Positions 21,808 through 34,218 of a stretch of 64,000 bases of DNA are shown here, piece after piece. Made by a program: the position numbers and the translations under genes. Numbering within the stretch: position 1 is the first letter of the stretch; each line of letters opens with the position of its first letter. Location: positions 4,192,830-4,256,829 of the forward strand of contig JADCRB010000068.1 of NCBI GenBank assembly GCA_021464245.1. The letters run 5' to 3'. The notes below the pieces were generated by a model, which was not told where the DNA came from, did no database searches, and saw nothing but the letters and a program-made list of their open reading frames with translations. Origin of the DNA: Carallia brachiata (lineage: Eukaryota; Streptophyta; Magnoliopsida; Malpighiales; Rhizophoraceae).

Positions 21808-24691
21808 CTTACGCCACCCTGTTACCAGATTCCTCTACCTCCTTCACTGCTTATGAAATTGGGTAATCTTTCTATATTTTCTCAAAATATTCTTATTTTT
21901 TGTTTTTTTTTTCTTTACATAACATATGAAATCTCCGATACCTATTTTATTTTATTTGGTTTATCCACTTTTTCTCAATTTTATCTAAATGCACATGAAA
22001 TACAGAAAAATATTTTTAACAGATTTTGATATCGTAATTAAACTACAAAAAATAATTATTTTTTTCTAAAAAAAATTTTCTCAACAAATATTTTATACAA
22101 ACAATTTATTTTCTAACAAACAAATGGATTAATGTCTATTTAATTTGCTCAAAAATCAAAAGTCTATTTTTTTACAACCCATTTCTTTGAACACAAAGAA
22201 AAAAATCCCAATGCAAGCTCGACCATTCTTTATATTATTTTTTTTCATTTAATAAGCACCTTCTAATATCTTTTTTTTTTAAAAAATTGATTTTGTCGTT
22301 TCATATCAAAGGGAAGAAATTTTTTAAAGCGAACTAATTATTTCATATCAATGAAAATAAATAATTTTTATTTAAAAAAATAAATGCAAGGTAAGTTCAA
22401 AGTTATATTCTATTAAAGATTAATTGATTTCCTGCATCCTGATATAAATCCTTTATCATTTTGAATACTGAATCAAAATTTGTTCTGCAATGAAAAATTT
22501 TGAATATTTTCTTTTAATTTTTAATGACTAAGGAAAATTTCATTTATAAACACAACAATAAAATTTTGTTAAATTAGAAGCAAAATCTCGTAACAAGGTG
22601 CTAGAGATAAACATGGGGATGAAAATTTCGTCGTGTGAGTACAATATCTACTGGGAGCAGGTTATTCCTATTTTTTTTTATATAAAAAATTAAACTCTAG
22701 CAGTTTAATTTTTAGTTTTATGTTTTTAATGGGTAATGAGTTGCACATTAAATTTTTTGAAAATCAATTTTCAATTAGGAGAAGGCATAGATTACATCCT
22801 GCATATCGTTAGAAAGGAGCTCAAAATGAAAATGCATCACAAATTTTGAAAGGGTAACTGATTTTAAAGAGGTCAAGGTACATTAATTCGTTGTTTGGAT
22901 TTCAGGATGGATGTTGAAGACATTCATGAAAAAGAAATTTGTGAGGAATAAATTAAGTAAAGAAAAAGAAAATAATTTTCTTATTAGTTGTTTAAATTAT
23001 TTAGAAGTGAGTAAAAAAGAAAAGGAATTTAAATTTAATTTTTGGTTTCGATGTTGTGAGAAAGTTAAAAAAAAAAAAAAGGATGTTTATAAAATGACAC
23101 TTACGTCCTTATATACCACCTAATATATAATTTGATAATTTTTTATTTGATGTTGTGAGAAAGTGAAAAAAAAAAAAGGATGTCATATAATTTGATAATT
23201 TTTCGATTTGATTTGTGAGAAAGTGAAAAAAAAATGAAAACCAATGTTTATAGAATGACACTTACGCCCTTATATACCACCTAATATATAATTCGATAAT
23301 TTTTTTTAAAATTTCCAACATCAAATAGGAAGTTAGCCTTTAATAAATAAACAATAAAAATGTTGTACACTTAATAATAAGGAAAATAATTTCAAATTCA
23401 TGTTTAGCATGAAATACCTCTACTTCTTTCTAATTTGTCATTCTGTATTTCCCCACTTTTCTCACCAAATCGGAAAGAAAAGAAATTCATGAGCTTACAT
23501 AACACTTTCCTGTGATTCTCATATGATGTTCTTTCTCACGGCTTAACCAAATATGAGATTGTAACTTTCTCAAACCACTTCTTTTAACAACCTTTTTTTT
23601 TTCCGATGGTTTTCTATTAAAACAAACACCCGTAAATTATGGAAAATATGTGAAGATACATTTAAGAGATTTGTAATTGACAATAGATTTTTTATCTTCT
23701 TTTATAATTACCTATTAAAAATTAACACATCAATACTTTTTTAATAGTAAATTTGTAATATATTTGATTTTCATTTTTTTTATGACCAATCAATGCATAT
23801 CACGTGTGGCAAGTGAAAAAAAAATGTAAAAGGAGATTATCGCAAGTAAAATCCTATTTTTAAATGATGTGACATGAGTTTTTTTTTCGTTTTTTAGATT
23901 TTACACTCTGATATTATCTTACTCAAAAGTTCAAGTTATTGCGTAAGAGTCAAGATATAAATCATATATTTAATTCTAACACGTTACTCGACTTTAAAGA
24001 CCATTGGGTTGGAAGTATGAATGAAAGATAAGTTTACTATAATTGTAAAAATTTATAATTAAATATAATGAAAGCAGTATAATTCGAGTATAAAACTATT
24101 TGGTTATAAAATAGTGATAGCATCTCAAAAGTAAGTAAGAGACAATAAAGAGAATGAAGTAATTTATGTGTGCATGGCACTGTAGAAAACTACAATAATT
24201 TATAATGGAAGAGATATCCAAGTTAGAGAAACAAGGTCAGGAAGAACTAATAAAAAATTGAGTATTGTTATATTTTCAAAAGAAAATATATCTAAATTAT
24301 TACCCGAATACAATCAGTCGATTTCTTTTTATAATTAGTTACACTTATAATTTTATTGATTACACATTAAATTTAATTAGTTGCATTCAAACAGCAATTC
24401 GCGCACTTATTCTTTCAAAAATATAGTTTTTTCCTAAAAAGTTTAGCCTATAATATTAAGAGAGATTGATGCACATCTTTGACAATATTCGGATATATCT
24501 ATACAGTAAATTTAGGCTCTATACAAAAATTATAAAAATTTTTGATTTGATTCACTTTTTGATAAATATAACTTATTTATTACCTTATACTATAAAATAA
24601 ATAAAATTTATTTAAGATAAATAATAAAAAAATATATTTCTATAACATAAAACTATTCGTGAATTAAATTCACGAAAAAAGAACTTAAACA
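21808..24691. other. AT-rich intergenic sequence with short repeats
   Basis: No gene is supported. Between 23050 and 23305 a phrase is repeated two to three times: gttgtgagaaagt followed by an A run, tataccacctaatatataat and gataattttt. This indicates small tandem duplications. The open frame at 22911-23123 is lysine-rich, falls inside this repeat and is not protein-like. Confidence 0.5.
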
Positions 24692-24701
24692 CATTTTAGC
24701 G

Positions 24702-25198
24702 GGGATAAGGATTTTTTTAGTCCTAAACCTTTAGATTTTTTTATGTTTGAGTCCTAAACCTTTTTGACATTTCATTTGAGTCCTAAACTTTTGATTTCTA
24801 CCAAATTAGTTCCTCTGTTTAATAAAAGTGATCAATCTATTGAAAAATAATTTTAACTTTACAAAAAGTTATTTAAAAAAGATTAAATATATGAATTGAA
24901 TGTCTTTTTTATAAAAAAATATACATGTTGCCTATTTAATTCGTATATTTTTTGATTAAAAAATATTTAATATGCATATTTTGTTGATGAAAAAAATATT
25001 TAACTCATGTATTTAAGATTTTTTAAATGATTTTTATTAAATTAAACTCACTTATTAATAGATTGACTACTTTTCGTAATTTAAAGGACTGATATAGTAA
25101 AAAATAAAAAGATTTAGAACTCAAATAAAATGTTAAAAAGGTTTAATACTTAAACGTAAAAAAATTTAAAAGTTTAAGACTTTAAAAATATTTATCCC
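24702..25198. mobile_element. MITE, Mutator-like, 10-bp target duplication
   Basis: A 497-bp foldback element starting gggataaggattttttta and ending tatttatccc. Long imperfect inverted ends contain repeated agtcctaaacc motifs. It is flanked by a perfect 10-bp direct repeat, cattttagcg (24692-24701 and 25199-25208). Target duplications of 9-11 bp with long inverted ends fit the Mutator superfamily. It is non-coding. The copy at 26383 lies in the opposite internal orientation. Confidence 0.85.
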
Positions 25199-25371
25199 CA
25201 TTTTAGCGAATGATGATAAGAATATAACTATTTACTTTACTGTCTTTGTGCCATCATCGTGGTCGTCAATTAATGAATAACGCGACCTATTGATCGATCC
25301 AACAAACATTAATGCCATGTGGTCACGATCAGCCGATCGAGGCCTGACAAAAATTTATGATGGCATTTTAT

Positions 25372-25393
25372 CCCCCCCCCCCCCCCCCCCCCC
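25372..25393. repeat. Poly-C tract, 22 bases
   Basis: An uninterrupted run of 22 C. Runs this long are rare in plant euchromatin, tend to be length-unstable and are hard to sequence, so the true length is uncertain. Confidence 0.9.
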
Positions 25394-26310
25394 ACCACTT
25401 TCTAATAGCCTACTGATTACTAAAATCAATAAGGGCCAAACAGGGAGGTAAGGTATTATCTAGGAGTTCGTTGTCAAAAAAAAAAAAAATCTAAGAGTCC
25501 GAACTCCACCTGAGGTTCGGGGGACACTCTCCTATGTTGGAGGATTCAAAAATTGAAGTGACAGGGAGACAAATGGATACCAAAAAATTATTTTTAAACT
25601 TTTTAACAATAATAATAATAAATAAATGAATACTATTTTATTAATAAATAATAATTTATATAATAAAATAATATTATTTTAATATTCATAGTAAACTTTC
25701 AGTTTAAAAAAAAAAGAAAGTGAGTGTAAAATATAAAATATAAAATTTAGTAAGAACAAACTATAAATTTTTGTGGAGATAATTATATAAATTTAAATTT
25801 TTGTATATTATTTTTTTCAGTGGAGACAATTGATGGGGACAAAACATAAATTTGAAAGCGAACAATAAGCTAATTCTAATATAAATTTTAAAATTAATAT
25901 AGAAAAATGTCATCAATTTTGTTTAAAGTAATAACTTTAAAAAATAACTGTTTACTCTTTTTTAAATATTTTTGTAACAAATCTAGCACACGATAATTTT
26001 ATATGAAAAGAATCTGTCTATTTCGATAACAAACTTATAAAGATATATTTATTTCGATGACATGATAATCATATAAGAAGAAATATGTCTGTTTCGATAA
26101 TATAATAATCATACAAGTTAGTATCACATAATCGAAACAGATAAATTATATTCATATAAAATCATTACATGATAAATTTATTATAAAGAATTCAAAAAGA
26201 GATAAATTGTTACTTTTTAAAATTAATATTAAATTTATTATCTTAAATAAAATTAATAATATTTTTATATATTAACTTTAAATAATACCTGTTTTCCTTT
26301 TTTCAGGTGA
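25394..26310. other. AT-rich sequence, no gene seen
   Basis: Stop codons are dense in every frame. There are several short repeated phrases of the type gtttcgataa ... ataatcatacaag around 26000-26110. No function can be assigned. Confidence 0.5.
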
Positions 26311-27061
26311 GCAATTGCCCACCCTCAACTCTTAAAGGGATCCGCCGGTGCTCCTCGAGATCAATCAGACTATTGCTTGCCCGGGATAAATATTTTTAAA
26401 GTCCTAAACCTTTAGATTTTTTTACGTTTGAGTCCTAAACCTTTTTAACATTTCATTTGAGTCCTAAATCTTTTTATTTTTTACTATATCAGTCCTTTAA
26501 ATTACGAAAAGTAGTCAATCTATTAATAAGTGAGTTTAATTTAATAAAAATCATTTAAAAAAACTTAAATACATGAGTTAAATATTTTTTTCATCAACAA
26601 AATATGCATATTAAATATTTTTAATCAACAATATACGAAATTAAATAGGCAACATGTATATTTTTTTATAAAAAAGACATTCAATTATATTTAATCTTTT
26701 TTAAATAATTTTTTGTAAAGTTAAAATTATTTTTTAATAGATTGATCACTTTTATTAAACAGAGGGACTAATTTGGTAGAAAATCAAAAAATTTAGGACT
26801 CAAATGAAATGTCAAAAAGGTTTAAAACTCAAATGTAAAAAAATCTAAAGGTTTAGGACTAAAAAAATCCTTATCCCTTGCTTGCCCTCTAAGATAGCTT
26901 TTGAATGCGGCCATCCACCGTATGTCCCAGATATATTCTTCAAGCACATGATTACATTCTACCACTTCGCACCTGAATCCACAGTAACTATGCACCATGT
27001 CAAATTCACCTATTTACATGATGGCTGTGATTATATAATTGGGTGTCGCAACCAGTTTTAA
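26311..27061 (+). pseudogene. Coding-like fragment split by a MITE
   Basis: The plus strand is open from 26311 to 26382, then from 26888 to the stop at 27059-27061, in the same frame once the MITE and one copy of its target duplication are left out, giving 81 codons. The peptide is well mixed and cysteine-bearing (for example AFECGHPPYVPDIFFKHM and KFTYLHDGCDYIIGC), quite unlike the surrounding AT-rich noise. An in-frame stop precedes it at 26308-26310. I do not recognise the family. It is probably the terminal exon of a lost or captured gene, inactivated by the insertion. Confidence 0.45.
26383..26877. mobile_element. MITE, Mutator-like, inserted in coding-like fragment
   Basis: A 495-bp element starting gggataaatatttttaaag and ending aaatccttatccc. 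It is flanked by a perfect 10-bp target duplication, ttgcttgccc (26373-26382 and 26878-26887). It is the same family as the element at 24702 but inverted: its left half matches the complement of that copy's right half. The target lies inside an open coding-like frame. Confidence 0.88.
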
Positions 27062-30000
27062 GTAGCACTTGGTTTCTCAACTGGTTTTTTGTCTATGGCA
27101 CCCCTAATTTTGATTTTTTGTAAGCTACTCTAACTGTGAAGCTTTGCCTACCACCATTTATTTCATGATTCCATTGGTAGTTTAGTGCTCTGCCAAATTT
27201 TCAACTGATTTATTGCTTAATTGGCTTCCTTTTTTTTTTTTTTTCGACTTTGGTGATTTCTATTTGACTCTAAATTTTTACATAGCCAAAAAAAAAAAAA
27301 AAAGAAAGAAAAAAAACCTCAGCTGGATCACCACGTCGTCTTAGATCTAATGGGACATGGCATTTATTTTATCAAAAACTAAAGTATGTAAAATTTGTTT
27401 GTTAACAAGAGCAAGGACATCAGATGGACACAGGCATTTAGACTCACTTCAAAGTTAAGACACCCATCGAAAAGGTTTTCACTATATACACCTGATATAT
27501 ATGACCATCCAAATTAAGTTAACTATAATGAGAGCTAAAATTAATAACTCAGCACAAAATAAATAAATAAATAACATCTTATTTTTTTTAAAAAAGTTAA
27601 GAATAGTTTATGATTAAATAATCTATTGACTTGCATAAATATTTATATGTTGATAATTTTGTTGTTGTTGTTGTGTGTGTGTGCGTGTGTGTGTGTTTAT
27701 ATATATCTATGTAAATATGTACCTTGCCATGACCGCGGAGCACATTTGGGCACTTGGGCCTTTTTGTGATCTTAACTTTTTTTTGGGTATGAGTATAACG
27801 AGGAAATAGGAATATCATAAATGCAGCTGTCAGTTGACTCCCGGAATATGATAAAAAATTTCTCGCTTAAAAACTTCAAGTGAAATCCACCTACCAGAGG
27901 AATTTGTGCTCGCGAGAATGATCTGTTACAAAAAAAAAAAAAAAAAAAAAAAAAAGGAGAAGGGCCAAAAATTTTGATTTGCTCAAACACGTCATTAATC
28001 AGCTTTGGTTATAACAATAACAGTCAACAAATTTTATATATACCATTAAATTATAATTTAATTAATAAGGGTGTGATAGGATAGTGAGAAATTAGATAGA
28101 AAATAAATAGAAAAGAAAATGAATAGAAAATAGTATAGTAATGATGTGTTATGATTGATAAAAAAGTAAGGATTAGAAAGTTGCGAGAAAAAAAATGAAT
28201 AGTAATTTGTGAGAGAAAAAGTAAAAGGTAATTATTCGGATTGATAGAAAATAAATAGAAAAGAAAAAGAAAATTTTTTTCTTTTCTTTTTCCTTTCTTT
28301 TGGAAATTATCCAAACAAGCCCTAAAATTATTTTTAAGATTGAAAATCTAAAATTTGAGTCTCAATCCCATCTAATTTATTTTTAAAAAAAACCAATTTT
28401 GTACATACTATACTAAAACAAGCAATGAGTTGCTTATTTTAATACTAAATTTTTCTTTACAATTGAAAGTTTTTAATTAAAATTTTCGTTGAGGTGAATT
28501 AATTAAAAAACAAAAATACGGCACAGGGAGTTACGATTTGATGAGTAGTTGGGATTTGGTTCGAGAATGCATAGGATCAAGCAATGACATTGGGCCACAC
28601 GTACGCAAACTGCAATTTTTTATTGGAAAGGAATGTGATCGCTTACTGGAAATTGAAGTGTGCCAATCGTGCCTTCATACGCATATGCCGCCGGAAAAGC
28701 TGACCCCAACCGATTTCACCGGCGATCTTGCCTTCAGGAACAAGCCAAATGGGTCTACTAGGATCCGTGACAAGCGTTGTAAGAACCTATCGAACTAATA
28801 GTGTATAGGGTATATTGGTTCAGCTCCAACAAAAAATTAGTCCAAATTTAATTAAAATGATGTCACGTTAACGTTATTTTATATTTTGCGCAATTATTTT
28901 TTATTTATATGAGATCTTAATCAACGTCATAATTATATGATTTTAGATAAATTCTAATTAGATTTTTTTTGACTACTTTTTTTTTTCCGATGTATAAGAC
29001 CCAAAACAATTGAAGCATATGGTTTTGCCGTTTTGATGATATGGTTATTTGAAAGAATAACACTAGGTGACTTCAAGTAAATTACAACAAATAATTATGT
29101 AATTTCATTCAATAAAATTTAACAATTTATATATTTTTACTTTTTTATAAATTCAATCATCTAACAACTAACTTATATCATTTTATTACTAATTTGAAAC
29201 TATCTAAATTAAACTACAAAATTTTTTCTTATGTCAAATTCTCATGGCTTGGCAATATTACCGCCAGCCATGCAGCATTTACAGTGGTCCGTACCTTATA
29301 GGTCCAGAATTCGTATTGACGACGAGGAATCCTTTGAAAGCAAACTTTCAAGTTATTGGTACAGTTTTATTGCTGCAACTTTTACTTGAAATGTTCAATG
29401 CACTTCACGAGATTTAACACATTAACTAACACAATCTTTATAATTCTAATACGAAGTTTAATAATAGTCATCTTCTAGTTTAACCCTTTAAAAGACATAA
29501 TTGCGAGAGAATGGAAAATTTGTTGCTTCAAAATATATTTTTCACCATAGTTCACCCATATGAGAGAGTTTGCCGGATCTCAGTACTAAGTAATTTACGT
29601 TTATTGATCTAGGTTATCATCACGTCATTTAGCCAAAACCCAAAAGTAATTAAAAAAATCTTGGTATGCTCCTGGCATTATTTTATCAAAAATGCTCTCT
29701 AAAAGGCATATATATGATTTTGTTGTAAATTAATAAAGGATTGGAGACATAACTAACTAATTTTAGTTTGGTTTCACCGTAGAGCAATGCCTTTAAGTGG
29801 AGCTTTGGGGTTCAAATTTAGCTTTCTCTCTCTTTGTTTATATATATATATTTTTTGAATTTTCTTATACCTAAACTAATTGGTTGGGAAAAGGGAAGAC
29901 AGTTATAGAAATCGAAAGTTTGAATTCCTAATTTGTTTTTACTGGCATACTACCAATATTATTTAAGTTATAAGCTTATAACAAATTTTAGTCTTTTCAA

Positions 30001-31120
30001 ATCCCTACAAAATGTGAGCTTTAATTGTGATAAAAAAAAAAAATACATGAACAGCATTTGTGGCATATGATGTGCCAAGAAGTTGATATTATTTAATTGG
30101 TGCTAAACTTGGGTAGTTAAGAGATCAATATTGAGGCAGAAAAAGGAACTTCTATAATTATTAAGCCATGCAGTCGGTGGAATAATTATTGAGCTCACAC
30201 TGTAAATGTCTAATTAAAGCTTAGGTTCTGGCAATCCATGTTCCATACATGTGGTGAATAAGCACTTCAGGGTTGGTTCTCAATTCAAAACCGGATGCAA
30301 ATGCAGTGTCCAGTTTTCTCATCATTCGAAATAGTCAAAATATTATTTAATGCGCCAACCCCCCACCAACCTCCACCCCCCCCCGCCCCCCAAAAACAAA
30401 AATAATTAGAATCCGCAGTTCTATTCTTTCACCTAAAAGAACCTGGTAAGGTCTTGTAAGACATAACTTCCCATTCCTTTTGACTATGCATGACAGAAAT
30501 TATTTTATGCGAATAGCCCCTTGTTGCAAACACATCTATAACCATTAGATTCATATAAAATATAAACTCAGATTTATAATTTAATTAATATTAGAGTCAT
30601 TTTCAAAGGTAGAAATCTCAATTTCAGTTGGAGCTAATTAATTCAAAAAAATGTGATAATAATCTCACTCTGCACCGTGATCTGATCCAACAATTGAGGG
30701 TGCATTTGTACTATGCATCTGTTCACACCGAACAAGTTTCTATAAAACAATTTTTAAGGTTAATATACACAAATAACTTAAATTTGATTTTTTTTGATCT
30801 GGAGTGGAGATGTTAATTCATTGTTTGGGAGGATAATAAGTGAGAGATGAAACTGTAGTTCAAACTCCAAACTCTCCCAAATGCAAGACACACATTTCTC
30901 ACCATTTCAATTAAACTAGATGCTTACTTAAATTTTATATTTTGTAACAAATTATACATAAGATTGATTGATTTTGTCAAATGTGTTGATGTGACATATT
31001 GACTAGCTCCCTTATATGGTATAAATATAAAACAAAAAGATAACTGGATCTATTATATTTTATAGAATCCATCAATTATAATTTACTACATGCTATTTTT
31101 ATTATAAAATTAATTTATAG
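27062..31120. other. 4-kb intergenic region upstream of GRI
   Basis: Mostly AT-rich and non-coding. It contains a TG repeat at 27660-27697, a poly-A tract at 27931-27955, and a possible MITE at about 28060-28318 that ends in ggaaattatccaaacaagcc, a terminal phrase frequent in plant MITEs. A C-rich patch lies at 30359-30392. A GC-richer open frame at 28538-28798 is listed separately. Confidence 0.5.
28538..28798 (+). other. GC-richer 86-codon ORF, unrecognised
   Basis: An ATG-started frame ending at 28798, with codon-like composition in its second half (HMPPEKLTPTDFTGDLAF). It is noticeably less AT-rich than its flanks. I recognise no domain, signal peptide or membrane segment. It may be a captured gene fragment or a short exon, and there is no further support. 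Confidence 0.2.
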
Positions 31121-31130
31121 TATATAAATC
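31121..31130 (+). promoter_or_regulatory. Possible TATA box of GRI
   Basis: The sequence tatataaatc lies 176 bases upstream of the favoured ATG at 31297 and 113 bases upstream of an in-frame ATG at 31234. A second TATA-like site (actatattt) lies near 31150. The assignment rests on position and sequence only. Confidence 0.35.
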
Positions 31131-31296
31131 GTTACATTTAAAAGATCGTACTATATTTGTTACAAAACGGAAAGTTCACAAATATTTTTCATTATATTAA
31201 TCCTATTTTTTGTTACAAACTTGTTAGTTTAAAATGCCTTCTTATCACCTCAGTACGCCCACACTGTTTCCCACGAACTTCCAAGTTTTGGAGAGA

Positions 31297-31770
31297 ATGG
31301 CTCATTCTCTACACAACTTCTCGACCATTCTCTCCGTACTCATCCCTCTCCTCCTCCTCCTCTTCACCTTGCGATTGCATGCTCAAATAACGTTATCAAC
31401 CGATATCGAAGATGTCGAGGACTATGTTCTTGACACCCCATTACCAAATTTCGGATCAAGAAGCAGGTTCTTGGCAAGCACCAACGTTATAAAGAAAAAT
31501 GCTCGTTGCCATGCCAATGCTGATAACATATGTAATGGCGTTGTAGCGAACAATGGCACGAGCCTGCTCTACTGCTGCCAGTCTCGTTGCAAAAATGTTC
31601 TCGGAGACCAGAACCACTGTGGACAATGTGGAAACAAGTGCCAATTTGGTCAGCTATGCTGTGGTGGAACTTGTGTTAATGCTTTAAGTGATTCCAATCA
31701 TTGTGGAAAGTGTAGTAGGCAGTGCGCCCCTGGGGTTAAATGTGAGTTTGGATCATGTGGGTATGCTTAA
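31297..31770 (+). CDS. GRI: STIG1-family secreted protein, GRIM REAPER-like
   Basis: STIG1-like proteins are small secreted cysteine-rich proteins. In Arabidopsis, GRI is the precursor of an extracellular peptide that promotes cell death during oxidative stress. From the ATG at 31297 the product is 157 residues. It has a hydrophobic signal peptide (ILSVLIPLLLLLFTLRLHAQ), then an acidic variable segment (DIEDVEDYVLDTPLPNF), then a C-terminal STIG1 domain with 16 cysteines, including SLLYCCQSRC, NHCGQCGNKCQFGQLCCGG and NHCGKCSRQCAPGVKC. There are no introns or frame breaks. An upstream in-frame ATG at 31234 would add 21 residues in front of the signal peptide, and I judge it less likely. Placement between DRP5A and the S4 gene matches my memory of the Arabidopsis GRI locus, which supports orthology over other STIG1 members. 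Confidence 0.88.
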   Translation: MAHSLHNFSTILSVLIPLLLLLFTLRLHAQITLSTDIEDVEDYVLDTPLPNFGSRSRFLASTNVIKKNARCHANADNICNGVVANNGTSLLYCCQSRCKNVLGDQNHCGQCGNKCQFGQLCCGGTCVNALSDSNHCGKCSRQCAPGVKCEFGSCGYA

Positions 31771-33557
31771 AGTCTATTGTTTTGATAAATATTAATGTTG
31801 CTTGCAATTAAAGGAGCTTTAGACAGTATAGATATGGATTCAAAATAAATGATACTTTGTAAGACACTTGGTTAATGGGGTTTGGAAATGGGGTGTAGTT
31901 GTTTTATACTTCAAAAATTTGAGTCGAGTGAGTAAACGTAAAATTGTGCTATCATTAATAATAATAATCATAATAATAATGACTAAGAAAATGTTATGTC
32001 AAGATGATTCTTAGTCATTTTTAACTGTTAAGAATGGATAGTTTGTTTGTATCTGTTATATTTTTTATGAATCTATTTGTTATTGGGCTTGAGTATTTGT
32101 GTTGATACGGGAGTGTTTGCAACAAATTCATTTTAGTTCACGAATTTGTTAGTCATTTTAATCATTCGTACCTATCAACTTATATTTCATTGTTCTATCT
32201 TTTCCCTCTCGACGTGGGATTTTCTTTTCAATCAGTATCAATCGAGTCTATAAATCATTTCCAAATAGTAATGTCTATTTTTTGAACCAAATGTGCTCGC
32301 TTCTTTGTTAGATCAAACTCTAAGTGTATAAGCACATATGATCGGTTTAACACCAATTTAATCTTGTTATTTTCAAGGAGCCACGAAGTAAGTGTTCAAA
32401 CTGCTCCAAAGACTAATAAGTCAAGTCATTATCCCCTCTTTAATTTTTTTTTCCCCTTTTCCTTGTCATCACAAAGCCACCAACCTACGACTGCAATCCC
32501 TGCATTAAAGGCGATAAAGACACAAGTGTTGACAACCAGTAATGCTAGTCAAGTTAACATACTTCATCAAGTGTATTATCAAGACGTGATCCTCATAATC
32601 CGCGACTAGTAACAGAGAAGGGTAGAAATATAAATTCTTTGTAGTGCAAAACTATATAGACATACTTAGTGAAATACGTAAAAAATATATAATTAATTTA
32701 ACGATATTTACTAATTTATTTATTTTCTTATTTTTTAAATTTAATATATATTTTATAATCTAACAGTCTAAATAATCAATGCATTTTGATGGTTATGTGT
32801 ACAAAACATTTGTTTTTATTCTTAGTGACCAACAAAAATAAGATTTTAAGAGCTAGGTACTTTAAAAGTCCCATGGTTGGTTGGGTGGAATTGTTTGATT
32901 TAAGAATTTTGTATAATGTAATGCATTTGGTACATAGTATAATATACGATAGTATATAATAGCTAATCTCATTCCATCATAACTTATATTTGGTAAACTA
33001 TTTGAATAGAATAATATAAAATTATTACTAATGTGATTTTTGAATATCAGAGTTTAAAACTAAAAAAAGGAAAATATGAGATTGCTATCTAATGTTTATG
33101 GGCTAAGATATATCCCAAAATATTCTCTGCATAAAAAACTATACTGTTAGTTAAAAATTCCCCTATCATATTTACTCTTGTCAATCGACTACCACCATTG
33201 CAGTCGTAGGCCACCACTCTCTCTTTCTCTTTCTTTCCTCTCTCCCTCTTCCTCTCTCGCATCTCTCTCTCCCCCATCTCTCAATCCCAATTTTGATGCT
33301 TAGTTTATATAATTTAGACATATTTTGGTTGCCATTAAACATTTATTTAATAAGTATCTTATAAATATTATAAAATTACTAACAAGTAAACAAAAATATT
33401 TTTACATTTAATTTTAGTTATAAAAACTGTTAGAATAAATAATAGAAATAAGTTAATTATTCTACACACCATACTTAGTTATTTTAGGCTGTCAAATGTT
33501 GTTCAAAATATAGTACATAACAGCGGTATAATCTATCCTATATTATGATATTCTATT
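31771..33557. other. GRI 3' flank and intergenic sequence
   Basis: The first few hundred bases probably hold the GRI 3' UTR, with an AAT repeat at 31957-31978. The rest is AT-rich. A possible decayed foldback spans about 32890-33545, where ggtacatagtataatatac and the complement of atagtacataacagcggt are loosely inverted. A pyrimidine-rich CT tract lies at 33218-33285. No gene is seen. Confidence 0.5.
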
Positions 33558-33770
33558 GGAAAAAGTTTAGGAATCAGAGGATTTTGCATCTGAAAATAGT
33601 TTTAATGCAACAAACAATTAATTTTAAATAACAATATTTATGTTTCACGTAATAAAAATTTAACATTTGAATTTTTCATTTTAAATTTTCGTTACTTAAA
33701 ATTAACTATTTATTACATTTAAACTATCTTTGACTGCAAAATCCTTGATTCCGAATCAAAACTCTATTCC
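33558..33770. mobile_element. 213-bp foldback MITE
   Basis: The two ends are inverted copies for about 65 bases: aggaatcagaggattttgca at left and, on the complement, cggaatcaaggattttgcag at right, continuing into similar AATTAATTTTAAATAAC-type sequence. The element is non-coding. Target duplication is not clear, so the superfamily is not assigned. Confidence 0.75.
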
Positions 33771-34218
33771 ATACTGCGAAAAGTGATAACTAGTCTGTGT
33801 CGAAAGCACCATAAATGTATAGGTGTCCTTTGGTTTTGGGTTTTTCGTTCTGATGGGTTTATACAGATGCTGGATTTGTGGATTATACAGTCAGTTCTGA
33901 TCCTTGTCAGGTGCTTGTAATTAACAATTTTGGGTGTCCTTATGCTGCGACTAAAATGCTACTTGCCGTTCGGAGAAAAAAAAAAAGATTTACATTGTTG
34001 AAGAATCATAATAATCTACAAGAGAGTTGTTTTGTACATTAATAAAAGGTGCTCGAAAGTGCAAGCAATCACAAAAACAAAGTTCTGTTCCGTCCAAAAA
34101 TAGCTAAAAAAAATAATACAATGGCCACCAATTTTTCTGTTTTTCTCACACTTGATGAAAGAAGCTGTGATCCCATTAATAGAAAAATCTGATCTTTAAT
34201 GGAAGCATTTGCAGAGGA
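33771..34218. other. Intergenic sequence and S4 gene 3' flank
   Basis: This lies downstream of the minus-strand S4 gene. The part nearest 34218 is likely its 3' UTR. No gene is seen. Confidence 0.5.

Noticed and set aside
22911..23123. 70-codon lysine-rich frame
   Set aside because: Low complexity and located in a tandem-repeat patch; no protein features.
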